Source: Pseudomonas sp. GGS8 (GTDB taxonomy: Bacteria; Pseudomonadota; Gammaproteobacteria; Pseudomonadales; Pseudomonadaceae). Taken from it: DNA of 64,000 bases. The position numbers and the translations under genes are program-made. Positions within the stretch are counted from its first letter, which is position 1. Every line of letters starts with the position of its first letter. This document shows positions 45,779-55,361 of this stretch, in pieces. The notes under the pieces were generated by a model, which did not search any database, had not been told where the DNA came from, and saw nothing but the letters and a program-made list of their open reading frames with translations. The DNA lies in contig NZ_JALJWF010000001.1 in the NCBI RefSeq assembly GCF_024168645.1, positions 3,227,501 to 3,291,500 on the forward strand, given 5' to 3'.

Positions 45779-46022
45779 TATTCAATCCCTAAGAACCAAT
45801 ATGAGCGCTTGTGGCGCAGAAGTACTGTTACTGAAAAGCGTAAGACCCATTAAAAGTAGCAATTTCCGAACCAGAGTCCCGAACAAGCGTTTTAAAAGAT
45901 GACTCAGGAAATGGCAAAGCGGGATTTGTGCACGAAAACGGGCATTGCCGGATTCCTGCGCCTGGATGGTGCGCAGAGTGGCGAGAGGCGAGCCCTGAGG
46001 CCGTTAAGTTAAGACGCAAATA
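45779..46022. other. Regulatory gap upstream of aotJ
   Basis: No gene is supported here. Leader and promoter of the aot operon should lie in this AT-richer stretch. I could not pick out a convincing ArgR site by eye. Confidence 0.4.
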
Positions 46023-46115
46023 CTGTAGGAGCGTGGCTTGCCCGCGAAGAATGCACCGCGGTTTTTCAGGTATTACGCGTCATCGTTCTTCGCGGGCAAG
46101 CCACGCTCCCACAGG
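46023..46115. repeat. REP doublet, GTGGCTTGCCCGC variant
   Basis: TAGGAGCGTGGCTTGCCCGC and its inverted partner GCGGGCAAGCCACGCTCCCA are separated by about 50 bases. Confidence 0.92.
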
Positions 46116-46163
46116 TTCTGTGCCTGACTTCCCGGCATCAGGGCTTGCCCCTTCGCCACCGGA

Positions 46164-47852
46164 TCAGGCCAGCAAATCCTGCAACGTCGCCAGGCTGTCA
46201 GCTTCTTCCACCGATTTATCCAGTCGCCAGCGCAACATCCGCGGAAACCGCACCGCTATCCCGCTCGGGTGCCGTTTCGACGGGGCAATGCTCTCGAATC
46301 CCAGCTCAAACACCAGGCTCGGTTTCACCCGGATCACCGGTCCGGATTGTTCCACCGTGGTCTTGCGTACGATGCTGTCGATCTGGCGGATTTCTTCGTT
46401 GGTCAACCCGGAGTAGGCCTTGGCGAAAGGCACCAGTGTTCGCTCGCTGGCATCGGGTGGGCCGTCCCACACGGCGAAGGTGTAATCGGTGTAGAGACTG
46501 GCCTGGCGGCCATGACCCTGCTGGGCATGGATCAAAACTGCATCGACACTGAACGGGTCGACTTTCCATTTCCACCATACGCCCGTGTCTTTGTTCCGCC
46601 CGACGCCATACTGCGCATCGCGGGCCTTGAGCATCATGCCTTCGACCCCCAGTTTGCGAGAGGCTTCCCGTTGGCGTGCGAGGTCGAACCAGTCTTCGCC
46701 GATCAACATGGGCGAGGCCAGTAACACCGGGTTTGCGCAGGTGGTGACGAGGTGTTCCAACTGAGCGCGGCGCACGGCCTGAGTCTGGTTGCGCAAATCC
46801 TGACCCTGCCATTCCAGCAGGTCAAAGGCCTGGAGGACCACGGGCACCTCATTGAGGATTTTCTTGTCCAGTGTGTTACGGCTGCCGCGTTTTTGCAGCA
46901 GGGCGAAGGGCTGCACCGCCAGCGATGTTGGCGATTGCCGGCCGGAAGCGTTCCCGGAGCCCGAGGGCGCGGTTTTCCAGGCGACGATTTCACCGTCGAT
47001 CACCGTGCCGTCGGGCAAGCCGTGGACCAGGCTGCCCAGTTCAGGGAAACGTTCGGTCACCAGTTCTTCACCTCGCGACCAGACCCACAAGCGCCCATCG
47101 CGCTTGACCACTTGGGCGCGGATGCCGTCCCATTTCCACTCCACTTGCCATTGGCTGGCCGGGCCGAGCAGGGCTTCGAACTGCTCAACCGGTTGCGACA
47201 ACGCGTGGGCAAGGAAAAACAGGTAGGGCTGGCCACCCCGTTGGGCCTGTTCATCGGCTGCTTCAGGGGCAATCAGCTTCAGGTAACTGGCGGCGTTCGG
47301 GCGGTGCGACGGGTCGGTGTAACCCACCAGCCGTTGCGCTAGGCATTTGCTGTCGAGCCCGGCCGTGGCTGCCACGGCGCGGGTGAGCAGCGATTTGGAG
47401 ACACCGACACGGAAACTACCGGTGATCAGTTTGATGCACAACATCAGGCTCTGGCGATCCAGTTGCGCCCACAGCGCGGGCAGGCGTTCGGCGAGGACCC
47501 GCGGAGGCGCGCTGCGCAACGGAAGCAGTTTGTTTTCAATCCACACCGTCAGTCTGTCGGTGGACGTGTGAGGCGTTTCGGGCAGCACCAGCGAAATGGT
47601 TTCCGCCAGATCACCCACCGCCAGGTAGCTTTCCTCGAACAACCAGGGCGAGAGCCCGGAACACGCGATTGCCACGTCGCGCAGCACCCGTACCGGCACC
47701 CCTTGCCGAGGCCGCCCGCCGGCCAGCAAATACACCGCCCAGGCGGCGTCTTCGGGCGTGGCCTGGGCAAAGTAATGCTGCATCGCCGCCAGTTTGGCGT
47801 TGCTTGAGGTGGTGGCATCGAGTTCGGCATACAGCTCGGCGAAGACTTTCAT
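46164..47852 (-). CDS. ATP-dependent DNA ligase (exonuclease-linked type)
   Basis: A 562-residue ATP-dependent ligase. The N-terminal DNA-binding domain covers about residues 1-210. The nucleotidyltransferase domain has the adenylated Lys240 in EWKWDGIRAQ, motif III around VIDGEIVAW and motif IV GVEGMMLK. An OB-fold follows with motif V WWKWK and motif VI. It is encoded with the metallo-beta-lactamase exonuclease, overlapping it by four bases. In P. putida and relatives this pair belongs to a repair cluster with the helicase Lhr and a phosphoesterase; those two are not here. The ORF extension to 48155 is out of character. Confidence 0.92.
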   Translation of the reverse strand: MKVFAELYAELDATTSSNAKLAAMQHYFAQATPEDAAWAVYLLAGGRPRQGVPVRVLRDVAIACSGLSPWLFEESYLAVGDLAETISLVLPETPHTSTDRLTVWIENKLLPLRSAPPRVLAERLPALWAQLDRQSLMLCIKLITGSFRVGVSKSLLTRAVAATAGLDSKCLAQRLVGYTDPSHRPNAASYLKLIAPEAADEQAQRGGQPYLFFLAHALSQPVEQFEALLGPASQWQVEWKWDGIRAQVVKRDGRLWVWSRGEELVTERFPELGSLVHGLPDGTVIDGEIVAWKTAPSGSGNASGRQSPTSLAVQPFALLQKRGSRNTLDKKILNEVPVVLQAFDLLEWQGQDLRNQTQAVRRAQLEHLVTTCANPVLLASPMLIGEDWFDLARQREASRKLGVEGMMLKARDAQYGVGRNKDTGVWWKWKVDPFSVDAVLIHAQQGHGRQASLYTDYTFAVWDGPPDASERTLVPFAKAYSGLTNEEIRQIDSIVRKTTVEQSGPVIRVKPSLVFELGFESIAPSKRHPSGIAVRFPRMLRWRLDKSVEEADSLATLQDLLA

Positions 47853-48880
47853 GCCTGCACCTCGTCGCTCTCGGGTTCGAGGGCTGCGTTGCCCTCGTCG
47901 TCGCCGTATTCGGTGCCGATTCCTATGGCATCGAGGCCCTGTTCGCGCAGATGCCGCACCAGCACGCCGATCGATCCATGGGTGACCTTCACCCGCTCGG
48001 CCCCGGACTGCTCGATGGCCCAGAGCAGGCCAGGCCAATCGGCGTGATCGGAGAGCACGAAACCACGATTCACGCCATGCCGCCGCCGCGTGCCGCGCAA
48101 ACGCATCCAACCGCAGGCGAGGGCATCGCTGTAGTTGCCGAAGCGCCGTGCCCAATTGCTGGCGCCAGTTGCAGGCGGCGCGAGGACCAGCGCTTTGCGC
48201 ATCATCGGATCCTGCTTTTTTACTTCGCAGGCATAAATCGTTGGCGGTAAATAGATACCGCTCTGGCGATAAAACTGATTGATCGGTTCAACCGCGCCAT
48301 GCACCAGGATGGGGCCCAGGCTGGCATCGATGCCATGAAGAATCCGCTGAGCCTTGCCGAGGGCATGGCAGAGCAGCACGCTGGTTTTGTCGACTGCGGC
48401 ATTGCTCTGCCACCACTGATTGATCTCGGCAAGGATCTGCGCCTGGGGTTGCCAGCGGTAAATCGGCAGGCCAAACGTCGATTCTGTGATGAAGGTGTGA
48501 CAGCGCACCGGTTCGAACGGTGCACAGGCGCCGTCGGGCTCTGTGTTGTAATCACCGGAGGCGACCCAGACCTCACCGCCGCATTCCAGCCGCACCTGGG
48601 CTGAGCCGAGCATGTGGCCTGCGGGGTGAAAACTCAGTTTCACCCCGTGATGCAGCAATTGCTCGCCATAGGGCAGCGTTTGCAGGTTGATGTCCTGGCC
48701 CAGCTGCGCGCGCAGGATGCCTGCACCCGGTGCCGCCGCCAGATAGTGTTGATTGCCACGGCGAGCATGGTCGCTATGAGCATGGGTGATGACTGAACGC
48801 TCGACGGGGCGCCACGGGTCGATATAAAAATCCCCGCGCGGACAGTACAAACCTTCAGGACGTGCGATAACAAGGTCCAT
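47849..48880 (-). CDS. Ligase-associated DNA exonuclease (metallo-beta-lactamase fold)
   Basis: A 343-residue nuclease of the ligase-associated exonuclease family, related to CPSF/SNM1 enzymes. The metal-binding HAHSDH motif (His33, His35, Asp37, His38) and further ligands PAGHMLGSAQ and ASGDYNTEPDG are present. A beta-CASP-like region contains LSDHADWPGLL. It lies upstream of the ligase and is probably cotranscribed. The proposed role is end-processing before ligation. Confidence 0.9.
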   Translation of the reverse strand: MDLVIARPEGLYCPRGDFYIDPWRPVERSVITHAHSDHARRGNQHYLAAAPGAGILRAQLGQDINLQTLPYGEQLLHHGVKLSFHPAGHMLGSAQVRLECGGEVWVASGDYNTEPDGACAPFEPVRCHTFITESTFGLPIYRWQPQAQILAEINQWWQSNAAVDKTSVLLCHALGKAQRILHGIDASLGPILVHGAVEPINQFYRQSGIYLPPTIYACEVKKQDPMMRKALVLAPPATGASNWARRFGNYSDALACGWMRLRGTRRRHGVNRGFVLSDHADWPGLLWAIEQSGAERVKVTHGSIGVLVRHLREQGLDAIGIGTEYGDDEGNAALEPESDEVQA

Positions 48881-48977
48881 ATTGTTACCAGAATGGAGAG
48901 GCCTGTTAGCTAGGAGATTTGCCTGAGACGAGAAGTTCTATTTATTTTCAAGGAAAAATGAAGGCGTTAATCCGGCC

Positions 48978-49079
48978 GCTTTCGCGAGCAGGCTCGCTCC
49001 CACATTTAACAGGTGTCATGCACAGAATCTGCGCCTGGTCCGGTCAACTAATGTGGGAGCGAGCCTGCTCGCGATGACG
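48978..49079. repeat. REP doublet, GAGCAGGCTCGC variant
   Basis: TCGCGAGCAGGCTCGCTCCC and its inverted copy GGGAGCGAGCCTGCTCGCGA are separated by about 50 bases. Confidence 0.9.
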
Positions 49080-49132
49080 ATGTCCGGCTCGCTGATAAAA
49101 TCGAACGAGAGGCCGCTATCGCGAGGAGGGAG

Positions 49133-51583
49133 TTACTTGCCAGGCGTCAACGTCAGTCGCGTCTTGCCATACACCTTGTCAAAGTTCTGCGGCTGCATCG
49201 GCAGGCTCATGTATTGACCCTTGAGCCATGCATCGACGCTGTCGAGATAGTGCGGGCTGGCCGGATTGCCGGATTGGCCGGTAGCGTTCTGGCCCATCAG
49301 CGGTTCGGCCTGGCCGAAGTCGACGATAAAGCGCATGGCCGGGGCCTGCGTGGTGTTGAAGTCCTGACCCCAGGCGAATGAGGCGGTGTTGAGCGTGGTG
49401 TGATCGCCGCCGGCCGCCAGTGGACCGCGCACGGTCTGGCCGATGGCGTTTTTCCACTCGTAGCGGTGCAGTTTGCCCCACTGCCAGGCTTTGTGATCAC
49501 CGCCCAACTGACTGTCACCCGCGCTGATAGCGGCCGCGAGACTACGAGCCAGGATCGCCGGTTTGTCTTCTTTCTGCGCGGTGCGTACGTCATCCCAGAA
49601 CGGGCTGTCCTCACGCCCAAGCAGGTGATCGGCCTGGGCGGCGTAGGATAATTTGCCGTTGGCGATAAAGGCTTTCCACGCCGGGCTGCTTTCCGGGCCC
49701 AGTTCGTCGAGGAAAATCTGTTTAGTGCTTTCCTGCAGGAACAACTCGTAAATCGCCGCGTCGGCGGAAGTCGGGCTGAGTTTGCCGTCGAAGGCCATCA
49801 AGCGGGTATAAGCCTCGCGAGCCTTGCCGCGATCGGCCACCGGCAACGCTTCGATGGCCTGTTTGAGCGGCTGGGACATGCCCGGCGCTTCAAACATCTT
49901 CTTCAGTTTGGTGGCGAAGGTGGTGGTCTGGTCATATTGCATGGCGATCAGGCTACGGGTGTCGTGTTTGCCCACGCCCGCCAGTTCGGCCATGCGTTCG
50001 CCACGCTCCGGAGCCGCCCAGGAATTGGACAATTGCATGCCGTAGCCATGGGGAATGACCCGCTGGTTGGCGGTGCCGAGCCAGCCTTGTGCCGGGTCCT
50101 GGTCATACGGATGGAGCATCGGGTCGGCGTAACCGTCCCAGTCGTAGCGACCTTCCCAGCCCGGCGACGGCAGCAAGCCTTCGCCTTCGCGACGGTTCGG
50201 GTAGCGACCGGTGACTTGCCAGCCGATGTTACTGGCATCGGCAAACACCAGATTCAGGGCGATGGCGCGTATTTCACGGCTGGCGTCCGATGCCTTCTCG
50301 GCGCTCTGTGCCCGGGACAGGTCGAAAAACGCATCCAGGGTTTTGTCGTCAGTGAAGTCCGGCGCCTGCAAGGCCAAGCCGAAACCATTCGCAAGCGCAG
50401 TGCCTTGGGCGCTGTTGAGCAGTGGCCCGTGGCGGGTTTCGTACACCGCTTCGCGAATCGATCGCTGGCCTTTGACGAAGTAAGTTTCGTTGCGCACGAT
50501 CGCCGGCTGCCATTTGCCGCCCACTTCGTAGGCAAGGCCATTGCCCTGGCGTTTGATTTTTTCCAGGAACAGGTCCTGGTTGTCGCCCATGACCGTGGTC
50601 ATGCTCCACGCCACTTTGCCGTTGAAACCAGCGAGCACCATCGGTAGTCCGGCAATGGTTACGCCGGAGGCCTGGTATTTCGGTGCACGAATCTGCACGT
50701 AACTGAACAACGACGGGACGCCCAGCGGTCCATGGCTGTCGCTGGCCAGCAGGCTTTTGCCGCTGCGGCTGCGTTGCGGTGCGATCGCCCAGTTGTTCGA
50801 GGAGGTAGCGCCCAGCAGATTCAGATCCGACAGTTGGCCGGTGGCCTTGCTGATTTCGTTCAGCCCTGGGATTTGCCCGGTGAGTTTGATGCCCTGAAGT
50901 TTTTCAGCTTCAGCCACCGGCAGTTTTTCGTCGGGGGCCGAAGGTGTCAGCCACACCAGCTTGTCGGTGCTGACGGTCTGGGCCAGCAGCAGCGAGGAAA
51001 TTTCTTCCGGCAGGTTCGCCGATTGGCTGAAATTCAGCAGGCAGAATATCAGCGCCGAATCTTCCGGCTTCCAGTATTCAGGCTTGTAGCCGGTGGCCGC
51101 GAGGTCCGCAGGCAGTTTGTCGCGATAGCGGAACAGGTAGGCGTTGACCCCGCGGGCATAGACTTCGAAGAACCGCTTGAGGCGTGGCGACGAGGCCTTA
51201 TACAGCTCATCCGCGCTTTTCTTCAGATTGACCGCACGCATGTAGCGGTCGGCATCGAGCAGGTCCGCGCCGGACATCTCCGCCAGACGGCCCTGGGCCA
51301 ACAGGCGCAGAGTGACCATTTGGCTGATGCGGTCGCTGGCGTGCACGTAGCCGAGGGTGAACAGGGCATCGTGGAAGCTGTTGCTCTCGATCAGCGGCAT
51401 GCCCATGGCATTGCGACGAACCGAAACGTTCTGCGCCAGACCCTTGAGCGCTTGCACGCCAGAGGTGGGCGGGAGGGTGTCCTGGGCGTTCCAGGTCTGA
51501 CAACCGGTCAGGCTCAAAACACCGGCCACTGCTGCGGCAACGCCGAACCGGGGAAGAAAATGTGTAAGGGCTGGCGAGGCCAT
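49133..51583 (-). CDS. quiP: Acyl-homoserine lactone acylase QuiP
   Basis: An 816-residue Ntn-hydrolase (penicillin amidase family) that removes acyl chains from long-chain N-acyl-homoserine lactones. It has a signal sequence with lipobox-like LTGC (Cys28). An alpha chain and spacer run to about residue 261, then the likely autoprocessing nucleophile Ser262 in SNNWAIAP begins the beta chain. The opening [13 protein letters not shown] and the segment [17 protein letters not shown] are close to P. aeruginosa QuiP (PA1032). AGGAG precedes the start at 51583. No quorum-sensing synthase lies in the window. Confidence 0.92.
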   Translation of the reverse strand: MASPALTHFLPRFGVAAAVAGVLSLTGCQTWNAQDTLPPTSGVQALKGLAQNVSVRRNAMGMPLIESNSFHDALFTLGYVHASDRISQMVTLRLLAQGRLAEMSGADLLDADRYMRAVNLKKSADELYKASSPRLKRFFEVYARGVNAYLFRYRDKLPADLAATGYKPEYWKPEDSALIFCLLNFSQSANLPEEISSLLLAQTVSTDKLVWLTPSAPDEKLPVAEAEKLQGIKLTGQIPGLNEISKATGQLSDLNLLGATSSNNWAIAPQRSRSGKSLLASDSHGPLGVPSLFSYVQIRAPKYQASGVTIAGLPMVLAGFNGKVAWSMTTVMGDNQDLFLEKIKRQGNGLAYEVGGKWQPAIVRNETYFVKGQRSIREAVYETRHGPLLNSAQGTALANGFGLALQAPDFTDDKTLDAFFDLSRAQSAEKASDASREIRAIALNLVFADASNIGWQVTGRYPNRREGEGLLPSPGWEGRYDWDGYADPMLHPYDQDPAQGWLGTANQRVIPHGYGMQLSNSWAAPERGERMAELAGVGKHDTRSLIAMQYDQTTTFATKLKKMFEAPGMSQPLKQAIEALPVADRGKAREAYTRLMAFDGKLSPTSADAAIYELFLQESTKQIFLDELGPESSPAWKAFIANGKLSYAAQADHLLGREDSPFWDDVRTAQKEDKPAILARSLAAAISAGDSQLGGDHKAWQWGKLHRYEWKNAIGQTVRGPLAAGGDHTTLNTASFAWGQDFNTTQAPAMRFIVDFGQAEPLMGQNATGQSGNPASPHYLDSVDAWLKGQYMSLPMQPQNFDKVYGKTRLTLTPGK

Positions 51584-51711
51584 GGCAAAGCTCCTGCGGG
51601 GGTAGTGACGCGATAAAGGCGCTACGTTAGTGAGCAGGAGGTGGCCGCGCAAGCGGGGTATGAGGTTATTTCAGGAAATGTCTGATAAACCCTGACTGGC
51701 GAGCGACGCGC

Positions 51712-51868
51712 CCCCGTGGCGAGGGGGCTTGCCCCCGTTGGAGCGCGCAGCGGTCCCAAGAACAATCACCCTGTTTACTTGAAGAAACGAGGTGGCAGGT
51801 TCCACGACTGCTGCGCAGCCGAACGGGGCGGTGCGGCGGTCCGACAAGCCCCCTGCCACAACAAGCTT
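51712..51868. repeat. Long dyad repeat of the GTGGCGAGGGGGCTTG class
   Basis: GTGGCGAGGGGGCTTGCCCC at the left pairs with an inverted, slightly diverged copy ending CCCCCTGCCAC. The inner part also has weaker inverted matches. It is related to 58094-58241 and 63604-63728 and unrelated in sequence core to the GTGGGAGC class. Confidence 0.85.
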
Positions 51869-51893
51869 CCCCACTACAGGGTTCGGGTTTTCC

Positions 51894-52538
51894 TCAGGAT
51901 TTCGGCGGGTTGACCTTGGCCACCAACGCATACGCCTTTACCGTCGCCGGGCGGTTCTGGATGTGGTTGAACCAGCGCAGCACGTTGGGGAAGTCTTCCA
52001 GGTTCTGGCTCTGCCATTTATGGGAAACGATCCACGGGTAGATCGCCATGTCGGCAATGCTGTATTCACTGCCGGCAACAAAGTCATTATTCGCCAGTTG
52101 TTTGTCGAGCACTCCATACAGGCGGGCGGTTTCGTCGATGTAGCGCTTGATCGCGTAAGGGATTTTCTCCGGCGCGAACCGGCTGAAGTGATGATTCTGC
52201 CCGGCCATCGGCCCCAAGCCGCCCATCTGCCAGAACAGCCATTGCAGCGCTTGCTGGCGCCCGCGCAGGTCCTTGGGCAAAAACTTGCCGGTTTTCTCCG
52301 CCAGGTACTGAAGAATCGCCCCCGACTCAAACACCGACAATGGAGCACCGCCGTCGGCCGGCTCATGGTCGACGATGGCCGGGATTTTATTGTTCGGCGA
52401 GACTTTCAGGAATTCGGGTTTGAACTGCTCGTTCTGGCTGATATTGATCGGGTAAACGTTGTACGGCAGGCCGGCTTCTTCCAGGAATAGCGAAATCTTG
52501 TGGCCGTTGGGGGTGGTCCAGTAATACAGGTCGATCAT
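51894..52538 (-). CDS. Glutathione S-transferase (YfcG/Ure2p-like)
   Basis: A 214-residue GST. The N-terminal thioredoxin-like domain (residues 1-85) begins MIDLYYWTTPNGHKISLFLEE; the Thr/Asn near residues 8-11 and SPNNKIPAI with the cis-Pro fit the nu class, which has disulphide reductase activity. SVFESGAILQYLA completes the glutathione site. The helical C-terminal domain includes PMAGQNHHFSRFAPE. The start at 52538 has GGAG upstream. An in-frame ATG at 52562 is possible. Confidence 0.9.
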   Translation of the reverse strand: MIDLYYWTTPNGHKISLFLEEAGLPYNVYPINISQNEQFKPEFLKVSPNNKIPAIVDHEPADGGAPLSVFESGAILQYLAEKTGKFLPKDLRGRQQALQWLFWQMGGLGPMAGQNHHFSRFAPEKIPYAIKRYIDETARLYGVLDKQLANNDFVAGSEYSIADMAIYPWIVSHKWQSQNLEDFPNVLRWFNHIQNRPATVKAYALVAKVNPPKS

Positions 52539-52684
52539 GAAGTACTCCACATCAAGAGACATCGTCAGGTACGGACAGCGACCGTCGGCATCAGGTCGTC
52601 CTGTTTGCGTTTGATGGCTTGCCAGTAGCAAGAGGTGATGCTGAAGTGCGGATAATTCAATGATCTCGCATGAGAAAAGACGGC

Positions 52685-53242
52685 ATGGAGCTTAAGACCA
52701 ACGCGGCGCTGATCATCATCGATCAACAAAAAGGCATCCTGCATCCCAGGTTGGGGCGTCGAAACAACCCTCAGGCCGAAGAGCGCATCCTGGAATTGCT
52801 GGGGCACTGGCGTCGAACCGGGCGGCCGGTGATTCATGTGCAGCACCTTTCCCGCTCAGCGGATTCGGTGTTCTGGCCGCAGCAATCGGGGGTGGAGTTT
52901 CAAGAACGTTTTCAACCCTTGAGCGGCGAGCAAGTGGTTCAGAAGCAGGTGCCGGATGCATTTTGTTCGACCGGGCTGGAAGCGAGTCTGCGCGAGGCGG
53001 AGATTGATCAGGTGATCATCGTTGGCGTGGCGACCCATAACTCAGTGGAGTCTACGGCGCGAACGGCCGGGAATCTGGGGTTTGAGGCGTGGGTGGCGGA
53101 GGATGCGTGCTTTACCTTCGACAAGGCGGACTTTTTCGGCAATGCCCATTGCGCCGAAGAAGTGCATGCGATGTCGCTGGGGAATTTGCATGGGGAATAT
53201 GCGACGGTCGTCAGCACCGCAGAAATATTAAAGACTGGCTGA
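52685..53242 (+). CDS. Isochorismatase-like hydrolase with Ser in place of the catalytic Cys
   Basis: A 185-residue protein of the cysteine hydrolase fold. Catalytic Asp13 (IIIDQQ) and Lys87 (QKQVPDAF) are present. At the nucleophile position, active amidases read T..CV..TAR, while here the segment is THNSVESTAR with Ser120. True isochorismatases also lack the Cys, so a non-amidase reaction, a weak hydrolase or a binding role is possible. I chose ATG 52685; ATG 52670 in the same frame is an alternative and neither has a strong ribosome site. Confidence 0.82.
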   Translation: MELKTNAALIIIDQQKGILHPRLGRRNNPQAEERILELLGHWRRTGRPVIHVQHLSRSADSVFWPQQSGVEFQERFQPLSGEQVVQKQVPDAFCSTGLEASLREAEIDQVIIVGVATHNSVESTARTAGNLGFEAWVAEDACFTFDKADFFGNAHCAEEVHAMSLGNLHGEYATVVSTAEILKTG

Positions 53243-53245
53243 ACA

Positions 53246-53409
53246 CCTGTGGGCGCGCGCTTGCTCGCGATAGCGGTGTGTCAGGCTCGGGGATGTTGGA
53301 TGTACCACCGTCATCGCGGGCAATCCTGCTCCCACAGAGATTTGTGTCGTACGCGGAATCTGTGAACGACGATAACCCCTGTGGGAGCGGGCTTGCCCGC
53401 GATAGCGAT
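53246..53409. repeat. REP doublet followed by a third REP
   Basis: A diverged doublet (CTGTGGGCGCGCGCTTGCTCGC with inverted TCGCGGGCAATCCTGCTCCC) at 53246-53338 is followed by a single canonical GTGGGAGCGGGCTTGCCCGC at about 53377-53409. Confidence 0.85.
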
Positions 53410-53441
53410 TCAAAAGGCGAGAAAAACGCTCGCCCGAAGCC

Positions 53442-53651
53442 TCAAGCGCCGTGGCACTTCTTGAATTTCTTGCCGTTGCCGCACGGGCAAGGGTCGTTAC
53501 GGCCGACGTCTTTCAAGGCATTGCGCACCGGTTCCTGGTGGGCGTGGCCGCAGTTTGGGCCGTGGACATGGCCATGGTCGTGATCATGGTGGTCGTGATG
53601 GTCATGATCGTGGTTGCAGTCAGGGCCATGGACGTGGGGTTGCTGAGTCAT
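53442..53651 (-). CDS. Small His-rich SEC-C motif protein
   Basis: A 69-residue protein with two metal-binding parts. Residues about 5-38 are a His/Asp run of HDH-type repeats with two Cys ([16 protein letters not shown]). The C-terminal SEC-C zinc motif is [17 protein letters not shown], as found at the end of SecA. Its ATG overlaps the stop of the LEA2 gene by four bases. A metal-storage, chaperone or ribosome-associated role is conceivable but unproven. Confidence 0.82.
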   Translation of the reverse strand: MTQQPHVHGPDCNHDHDHHDHHDHDHGHVHGPNCGHAHQEPVRNALKDVGRNDPCPCGNGKKFKKCHGA

Positions 53652-54142
53652 CGGGGTCGCTCCGGAATTAAATCGGCGGCGATTATCACGCCATTGCGCG
53701 CCAGGTGCACGTAGTGCGCGATGAATAAACCGGTTTCCAGCGTTCCTTCCAGGCGATAGGGGATGGGTTGGTCGGGTTTTTTCAGTAATTTCACCAGGTC
53801 CCGGACTTTGGGCCACAGGTTGGTGCGGATCGGTACCTTGAAATAGGCGCTGCGTTTGGGGCCGACAGTGAACCAATGTTCGTGTTCGCCTTCGGCCAGC
53901 AGGATGTCCCCCAGGTGAATGCGATATTCCAGAGCGCGCACCGTCAGGTCTTCGTCATTGGGGTTGTCGACGCGAAAATGCAGCAGGAATTTCTGCTCCA
54001 GCAACTTGGCCCGGACCACCTCGACCTTGACCAGATGCACTTGTGGATCCGGCAGGTCGTTGCTGAACCACGAGGCGCAGCCGCCGAGTCCCAGGAACAG
54101 AAGCAGGGCGGTTAGCTGCAATGCGCGCCGGCGGGTGGTCAT
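53648..54142 (-). CDS. LEA type 2 family lipoprotein
   Basis: A 164-residue lipoprotein with signal peptide and lipobox LGGC near residue 22. The mature part is a beta-sandwich of the LEA2/WHy type ([30 protein letters not shown]). Such domains occur in stress-related proteins, and the Pseudomonas homologues have no known role. AAGGAG precedes the start at 54142. It is coupled to the downstream SEC-C gene. Confidence 0.82.
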   Translation of the reverse strand: MTTRRRALQLTALLLFLGLGGCASWFSNDLPDPQVHLVKVEVVRAKLLEQKFLLHFRVDNPNDEDLTVRALEYRIHLGDILLAEGEHEHWFTVGPKRSAYFKVPIRTNLWPKVRDLVKLLKKPDQPIPYRLEGTLETGLFIAHYVHLARNGVIIAADLIPERPR

Positions 54143-54159
54143 GGTCGTATTTCTCCTTT

Positions 54160-54194
54160 TGTAGCAGCAGCCTCGCAAGCTCGACAGCTGCTAC
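54160..54194. repeat. Single REP of a third class (GTAGCAGC)
   Basis: GTAGCAGC and GCTGCTAC flank a GCCTCGCAAGCTCG core, giving an imperfect hairpin between the LEA2 and ychJ genes. Confidence 0.65.
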
Positions 54195-54203
54195 AGGGGC
54201 ACC

Positions 54204-54680
54204 TCAAGCGCCGAAATAACTTGCACAACACTTCTTGAACTTCTGCCCGCTGGCGCACGGGCACGCATCATTGCGCCCGGCCTTGAGTGGCACGGTAGGG
54301 TCGATGAAGTACCAGCGGCCGGCGTTCTGGACAAATGACGAACGTTCTCGGTGGCTGTGTTCGCCGCTGCTGTCGTGCCAGCGAGCGGTAAAGGTGACAA
54401 AGGCGTGCTCCGGCTGGCCGCCGAAGACCTCGGCGCTTTCCACCTCCAGGCCCAGCCAGGTGCTTTGGGCGCTCCAATCGCTGATCGACTGGCGATCCAG
54501 GCCGGCCTGTTGCGCGGGCAGGGTGGTGGTCACCAGATAGTCGATCAGCCCCAGTACATAGGCGCTGTAGCGCGAACGCATCAGGACCTCGGCGCTAGGG
54601 GCCGGATGGCCGGCATGGTAATGGCCGCAGCAGGCATCGAGCAGCGTGCCGCTGCCGCAAGGGCAAATGGATGTACTCAT
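54204..54680 (-). CDS. YchJ family SEC-C protein
   Basis: A 158-residue YchJ/UPF0225 protein. It has an N-terminal zinc motif ([13 protein letters not shown] near residues 6-18), a central NTF2-like fold ([19 protein letters not shown]), and a C-terminal SEC-C motif ([16 protein letters not shown]). Function is unknown. The start at 54680 gives the conserved [11 protein letters not shown]. It is cotranscribed with the DUF6231 gene four bases upstream. Confidence 0.9.
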   Translation of the reverse strand: MSTSICPCGSGTLLDACCGHYHAGHPAPSAEVLMRSRYSAYVLGLIDYLVTTTLPAQQAGLDRQSISDWSAQSTWLGLEVESAEVFGGQPEHAFVTFTARWHDSSGEHSHRERSSFVQNAGRWYFIDPTVPLKAGRNDACPCASGQKFKKCCASYFGA

Positions 54681-54684
54681 TGCG

Positions 54685-55182
54685 TTACCACCAGTATTTC
54701 CCGAAGTTTTCCGGATTGGCCCAGAAGCGTGAGTTGAGCCAGTCGGGCACCTGTTTGTAGTCAAGCAGATCGTAGGTAAACAGCGTCAACACTTGATCAT
54801 CGCGCTGGAAGCGTTCGCTGGCTTGCAAGGCCAGGGAGAAAAAATCCGTCTCTTGCCAACCGCTGGCCGGCAAGTCGGCCAGCACCGCAATGCGACTGGC
54901 ATTGAGGTTGCGTATTCCGCCGAGCAGATTCAGGCCGTCGCGCTTGGGCAAGTGTTCGAGGCAATCGACCACCAGCGCCAGATCAAACCGCTGCGCCGCC
55001 AGTTCGGCCGGCAGTGGTCCGGGTGCGGCAAAGGCGACGATGCTCTGCGGGTGCGCGAGTTTGAACGCCTCAAGCGCGGGGAACTCACTGGCGCCAATCA
55101 GCAACAGACGCGTCGGGGCGTAACGATCAAGCAAAGCGGCCAACGCCTGTTGGGGCGTGCGCGAAGAAATACCTGCAATCAT
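54685..55182 (-). CDS. DUF6231 family protein (degenerate methyltransferase-like)
   Basis: A 165-residue protein with a Rossmann-like layout: a first strand [15 protein letters not shown] in place of the usual Gly-rich SAM motif, and [16 protein letters not shown] resembling the post-motif region of methyltransferases. It looks like a reduced class I methyltransferase that may not bind SAM. The family is mostly seen in Pseudomonas and relatives. It heads the operon DUF6231-ychJ-LEA2-SEC-C. Confidence 0.75.
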   Translation of the reverse strand: MIAGISSRTPQQALAALLDRYAPTRLLLIGASEFPALEAFKLAHPQSIVAFAAPGPLPAELAAQRFDLALVVDCLEHLPKRDGLNLLGGIRNLNASRIAVLADLPASGWQETDFFSLALQASERFQRDDQVLTLFTYDLLDYKQVPDWLNSRFWANPENFGKYWW

Positions 55183-55361
55183 CGAAAATCCTCAATCAGA
55201 ACGCCAAGACTAACTTGTCTTGCAGAGTGGGTTTAAGCAAAAAGCAGCGATCTTCCGCGAACATAGGGCGAAACAGCAATGGCCTATTGCTGGCGGAGAT
55301 TAAAAGTCCAGTCTTTACTCCTTGAAATCGGTTATTAGCCGATCCCTCAGGAGAAAACTAG

